From NCBI GenBank assembly GCA_002785215.1, contig PFMK01000108.1:1-9013 (forward strand): a stretch of DNA of 9,013 nucleotides, in the 5' to 3' direction. Shown piece after piece: positions 6,656 to 9,013 of this stretch (position 1 is its first letter; every line of letters starts with the position of its first letter). A program made the position numbers and the translations under genes. The notes under the pieces were generated by a model. The model did no database searches and was not told where the DNA came from. It was given only the letters and a program-made list of their open reading frames with translations. Source of the stretch: Candidatus Gottesmanbacteria bacterium CG_4_10_14_0_8_um_filter_37_24. GTDB taxonomy: Bacteria > Patescibacteriota > Microgenomatia > 2-02-FULL-39-11.

Positions 6656-7880
6656 CTCCGCTTGCCAATATGGCTATTCCTCTTCTTGAACTTCCAAAAA
6701 GCCTGGCAAAAGAAGGAATTACTTCCGGCAGAATCTGATTTAAATACAAGGTGACCAGGGTATTATAATTATGCGCCTTCCAAAATATCCCTCCCTCCAT
6801 AACCACAGGCACAATACCCTTAGTTTTTCCTATTTTCATAAACACCCCGCAAAGCTGGATTGCCGCAATCTGGGCTGACCGACGGAAAATCCTTAAAGAA
6901 AAATCCTTTGCGTTTTTTTTGGTCTTTTCAGTCACATCTTGCGGATATATGTAAGCATTCGTCACTATCTCGCTCAGCTGATCAGTTGATGAAAAAACGG
7001 GGAAACCTTTACCCAGCAACTCATCTTTTCCCGCATTAAAAATCTTATAAAGATATGCTCCGGCAGCTTCCTTCTCCGCCAAAGAATATCCTTTATCAAC
7101 GCTTTCCTTGTCAACGATTTTTCGCAGCCTGTTCCCTTCTATCTCATTAAAATTCTTTGACTCTATGTTCACAGCTACTTCCCCTTGGCCAAAACCTGAA
7201 AGCTCTGACAGTTTTAGAGGAGCAACGCTTGATCTTTTTTCCCAATAGGCAAAATTAAGCCCTGTCCCTACCACACCGGCAACATCAACTCCGTTTCCGC
7301 CAAGAAGCAAACAAATTGCGTCATTGGCAACGGCGACTGTAGTATCTATCTTATATTCTTTTATCAGAAACTTGTGATATTCCAAGCCTACTTTTTCCCC
7401 AACCAAACCTTTGATGTTTCTACCCTTTGCCATATATAAAAGTTCTCCGTCTATAAACCCATGATGAAGAAGAGGACGCAAGGGATAAGCAAAACCGATA
7501 CCAATCGGGAAAGACTTTTTTATGCCTTTTGTTACCTCCAATATATTTTTCGTAATCAGGTGGAAAAGCTCATTTTTAGTGGTGTCTTCCGGAAGTGAAA
7601 AAGGCTTCCGGTTGATAAATTTTATCAAGCATTTATCTGAAACCCTGAAAGCTGAAGCATAGCCATTAGTTCCCCCGATTGAAACTGCCACGCCAAAACC
7701 CGGTTTTGCGGACATCCGGCAAATGGGATTTAAGATTGTCGGAAGTGAGGATTTTTGATTTGACAGCGCAGCGAGAAGTTCCCTTCTGAAAAGTTTGGCA
7801 TATCTCACTAAGTCGGCAGGAGTAATAAGAGGATAGAGAGCGTCCAGCTTTCCTGAATATTTTTTATCTAAACTCAACAT
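6651..7880 (-). CDS. Hexokinase-family sugar kinase with altered phosphate-1 motif
   Basis: A 409-residue protein with the full hexokinase (eukaryotic-type, actin-fold) motif order. Phosphate-1 motif VSIGGTN (66-72); GFAYPL (129-134), matching the FSFP region; KG at 152-153, matching the TKGF sugar-binding loop; VANDA with putative catalytic Asp187 (184-188); GTGLNFAYWEK (205-215); NIE with Glu240; LAEKEAAGAYL with Glu269 (267-277); EGGIFWKA (362-369), in the place of DGSVYK; and a C-terminal GSSRRGIAILA (396-406), matching GSGKGAAL. Hexokinases phosphorylate glucose or related hexoses with ATP at O6. The odd point is Ser67 where the family has Asp in DLGGTN, a residue linked to Mg-ATP handling, and the second phosphate motif is also divergent. 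It may be active on another substrate, weak, or regulatory. The start ATG at 7880 lies 8 nt beyond a TATAGT -10-like box. No sugar-metabolism gene adjoins it. Stop is TGA. Confidence 0.8.
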   Translation of the reverse strand: MLSLDKKYSGKLDALYPLITPADLVRYAKLFRRELLAALSNQKSSLPTILNPICRMSAKPGFGVAVSIGGTNGYASAFRVSDKCLIKFINRKPFSLPEDTTKNELFHLITKNILEVTKGIKKSFPIGIGFAYPLRPLLHHGFIDGELLYMAKGRNIKGLVGEKVGLEYHKFLIKEYKIDTTVAVANDAICLLLGGNGVDVAGVVGTGLNFAYWEKRSSVAPLKLSELSGFGQGEVAVNIESKNFNEIEGNRLRKIVDKESVDKGYSLAEKEAAGAYLYKIFNAGKDELLGKGFPVFSSTDQLSEIVTNAYIYPQDVTEKTKKNAKDFSLRIFRRSAQIAAIQLCGVFMKIGKTKGIVPVVMEGGIFWKAHNYNTLVTLYLNQILPEVIPSFARLFGSSRRGIAILASGD

Positions 7881-7888
7881 AATTTCAT

Positions 7889-7899
7889 ACTATATCATA
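7889..7899 (-). promoter_or_regulatory. Possible -10 element of the hexokinase-like gene
   Basis: On the minus strand TATAGT (7894-7889) lies 8 nt before the ATG at 7880, again giving a leaderless prediction; an overlapping TATGAT (7899-7894) is an alternative 13 nt from the ATG. I see no good -35 box at 17 bp for either, so this promoter is weaker or activator-dependent. Confidence 0.4.
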
Positions 7900-8037
7900 C
7901 AAAAGGATACGTTGGAAAGAGAAATTCCAAATTTAATAATGTATAAATTATTCAATTTCTATATTTATGAATTGAAAATACATTAACGCCCATGATTGAT
8001 TTATTTACAATAGATTATTACTTAATATTACTAATTG

Positions 8038-8089
8038 TATATAGTATTACTTGACAATAAAAGTAAACCGTGATATATATAGTATTACT
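8038..8089 (+). repeat. 14-bp direct repeat in the toxin-antitoxin promoter
   Basis: TATATAGTATTACT occurs at 8038-8051 and again, unchanged, at 8076-8089, 38 bp apart start to start. The two copies bracket the -35 box and cover the -10 region. The core ATATAGTAT is also present inverted at 7887-7895 over the -10 of the divergent hexokinase-like gene. VapB/AbrB-type antitoxins usually repress their own promoter through repeated sites, so these are candidate operators. Confidence 0.55.
8051..8083 (+). promoter_or_regulatory. Promoter of the toxin-antitoxin operon
   Basis: TTGACA at 8051-8056 with TATATA (8074-8079) after a 17-bp spacer; an overlapping TATAGT (8078-8083) is a better -10 but at 21 bp. 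Either puts the RNA start at about 8086-8090, next to or on the ATG at 8090. The TTG of this -35 box should not be taken as a start codon of the antitoxin. Confidence 0.6.
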
Positions 8090-8341
8090 ATGGATAATTT
8101 ATCGACCATCACGCAAAAAGGTCAAGTAGTCATTCCTATAGCCATAAGAAATCAACTCCACCTCAAACCAGCCACTAGGGTGTTTTTTGAAGTTAAAGAT
8201 AACGCAGTAGTCATGCGCCCGTCTCTAACAATCAATCAGGTTTTTGGCATAATCAAGACGAAAAAAAGATATATAAAAAAGGATTATAAAAAAGCCATCC
8301 AAGAGGCGGTATTGGAGAAATTTATAAAGAAACAGATATGA
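8090..8341 (+). CDS. AbrB/MazE-fold antitoxin (VapB-like)
   Basis: An 83-residue protein whose N-terminal half is a SpoVT/AbrB swapped-hairpin DNA-binding domain: STITQKGQVVIP (5-16), then AIRNQLHLKPATRVFFE (18-34) and a VVMRPS strand (40-45). The usual Gly of the LKPGxRV turn is Ala28. The basic C-terminal half (46-83, many Lys) is the expected toxin-binding tail. As a dimer it would bind the operon promoter and neutralise the PIN toxin encoded directly downstream. I chose the ATG at 8090 rather than the in-frame TTG at 8051 because the TTG is the first part of the TTGACA -35 box, and the domain begins right after Met at 8090. Its TGA stop overlaps the toxin start as ATGA (8338-8341), implying translational coupling. 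DNA here is more AT-rich than in the pilin and giant genes. Confidence 0.85.
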   Translation: MDNLSTITQKGQVVIPIAIRNQLHLKPATRVFFEVKDNAVVMRPSLTINQVFGIIKTKKRYIKKDYKKAIQEAVLEKFIKKQI

Positions 8342-8709
8342 TTTGTCTGGATACAAACACGCTAATAAGATTTTTTACAAACGATATTCCTGAAAAAAGT
8401 CAGAAGGTTAAAAAACTATTAGCATTTGAGGGGAAAATTTTTATTCCTGATGTGGTTTTTCCTGAAATTGAATACATCTTAATAAAAAAATACAATCAAT
8501 CGAGAAAAGAAATCATTCAGATTTTTAAATTTCTTTCATCCAATAAAAATATTATCCTGACCAGACAGATAAAAAGCGCCATAGAAATATATAACAAGAC
8601 AAAGCTTGATATGGCGGATTGTTGCATCTGCGCATGCAGTTTAGATGGAAAACTAGCTTCTTTTGACGAGGGCCTTCTAAAAGCCCCTGGGATAAAAAGC
8701 TATTGGTAA
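8338..8709 (+). CDS. PIN-domain toxin ribonuclease (VapC-like)
   Basis: A 123-residue PIN-domain protein, the usual VapC length. The acidic metal-binding residues are all present: Asp5 in CLDTN (3-7), Glu43 in the helix FPEIEYIL (41-48), Asp94 in LDMADCCIC (90-98), and Asp110 in SFDEGL (108-113). PIN toxins are Mg-dependent endoribonucleases that cut tRNA or rRNA and stop growth when the antitoxin is lost. It overlaps the antitoxin by 4 nt, the standard arrangement for such pairs. Cysteines C95, C96, C98 and C100 cluster next to the third acidic residue, which is unusual for a small cytoplasmic nuclease. The active site looks intact, so the toxin is probably functional; the RNA target cannot be told from sequence. 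No strong terminator is seen after the TAA. Confidence 0.87.
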   Translation: MICLDTNTLIRFFTNDIPEKSQKVKKLLAFEGKIFIPDVVFPEIEYILIKKYNQSRKEIIQIFKFLSSNKNIILTRQIKSAIEIYNKTKLDMADCCICACSLDGKLASFDEGLLKAPGIKSYW

Positions 8710-8889
8710 TAACTATCTTTTAAAAGCTTCTTATTCGGGTCTTTACAACAGCATCCTTCAGAACCGTCCCTCTAATATAACCGCAAATGCATTATTGTTG
8801 ACAAAGTGAAAATTTATAAGATACTAGACCTGTTGCGTATTAGTCTGAGAAGATAACCAGGTAAGGGTATGCTTTTGGGAAAAGGTTAA
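8710..8889. other. Intergenic region between convergent toxin and right-edge gene
   Basis: These 180 bp have no supportable gene. They contain a 10-bp palindrome CTTTTAAAAG (8717-8726), the string GGGTCTTTACAACAG (8737-8751), which loosely recalls an insertion-sequence end, and a promoter-like pair at 8798-8825. No clear intrinsic terminator is visible for either flanking gene. Confidence 0.35.
8798..8825 (+). promoter_or_regulatory. Promoter-like element reading toward the right-edge gene
   Basis: TTGACA (8798-8803), a 16-bp spacer and GATACT (8820-8825, four of six). Downstream on the plus strand there is no open frame of note to the window end, so any transcript would be antisense to the 3' end of the minus-strand partial gene. 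It may be a chance match. Confidence 0.25.
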
Positions 8890-9013
8890 TTATCCGGAGA
8901 AAGCCAAGTGATAGTTCCAAATCCCCGCGGAAAGAAGGTTAAGGGTATCGTCAAAGTTCGCTCTTTTATTACGGTAGACATCAGTTGTTGAGCGTAATCT
9001 CTTCATTCCGGCA
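8890..9013 (-). CDS. C-terminal 40 residues of a truncated-by-window gene, possibly a transposase
   Basis: A minus-strand frame is open from the right edge for 40 complete codons and ends with TAA (8892-8890). The encoded end reads with Arg/Lys-rich MKRLRSTTDVYRNKRANF followed by DDTLNLLSAG and IWNYHLAFSG. Composition and codon use look protein-like rather than random. The basic stretch followed by an aromatic helix ending in W-N-Y-H-L recalls the tails of DDE-type transposases, where a Y/W-N-x-H motif often follows the last catalytic residue, but no catalytic residue is in the window and the family is not established. It is convergent with the toxin gene. A 40-codon open frame at an edge could also occur by chance. 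Confidence 0.4.
   Translation of the reverse strand, partial: AGMKRLRSTTDVYRNKRANFDDTLNLLSAGIWNYHLAFSG

Noticed and set aside
6550..6738. 62-codon plus-strand open frame in the intergenic region
   Set aside because: Its second half is antisense to the end of the hexokinase-like gene and the first half is low-complexity Lys-rich; no promoter or ribosome site.
8710..9013. Structured RNA, group I/II intron or tRNA at the right edge
   Set aside because: No domain-V, P7-type or tRNA T-loop/acceptor pairing found; an open minus-strand frame explains 8890-9013 better.
9..9013. Shared TCCGGCA at 9-15 and 9007-9013 as evidence of a circular element
   Set aside because: Seven bases only and not terminal at the left end; expected by chance.

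Overview
The window looks like a piece of a chromosome from a Candidate Phyla Radiation (Patescibacteria) bacterium, most likely a Microgenomates-type lineage. The main reason is a cluster of two small VirB2/TrbC-like 'T4SS pilin' proteins followed by a polytopic VirB6/TrbL-like protein with a signal peptide, a set I recognise from such genomes. Other hints are moderate GC in the main genes, no convincing Shine-Dalgarno site before any start, and several genes that begin almost exactly where transcription should begin. TGA is used as a stop (pilin 1, the hexokinase-like gene, the antitoxin), so this is not one of the code-25 lineages. The lineage call is inference.

Layout. Positions 1-110 hold a pair of 17-bp direct repeats and no supportable gene. 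Positions 113-2406 (+) hold pilin-like protein 1, pilin-like protein 2 and a 506-residue VirB6-like membrane protein. Strong sigma70-type promoters (TTGACA, 17-bp spacer, near-consensus -10) lie directly before pilin 1 and before the VirB6-like gene. Converging on them with only 19 bp between stop codons is a 1298-residue protein on the minus strand (2426-6322). It has a highly charged N terminus, a long soluble middle that I cannot assign to a family, one C-terminal membrane segment and a Gly/His tail. Its promoter has the same architecture. Behind that promoter is a 328-bp non-coding stretch (6323-6650) packed with palindromes, including three that abut perfectly over 46 bp and overlap a fourth, plus repeated AGTTAC/GTAACT hexamers. 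Next comes a hexokinase-family protein (6651-7880, -) whose phosphate-1 motif has lost its usual Asp. Then come a divergent AT-rich promoter region and a VapBC-type toxin-antitoxin pair (8090-8709, +) with a 4-nt ATGA overlap. After 180 bp of non-coding DNA, the right edge carries the last 40 codons of a minus-strand gene, possibly a transposase.

How it fits together. The pilins and VirB6-like protein are probably parts of an envelope-spanning secretion, conjugation or DNA-uptake apparatus. No ATPase (VirB4, VirB11, VirD4) is present in the window, so its direction and cargo cannot be read here. The giant tail-anchored protein faces these genes, shares their unusual promoter/start layout (CATATG at the start codon, predicted zero to a few nt of leader), and is the best candidate for an undescribed partner. 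The hexokinase-like gene and the toxin-antitoxin module look functionally separate. The AT-rich toxin-antitoxin end resembles an acquired segment.
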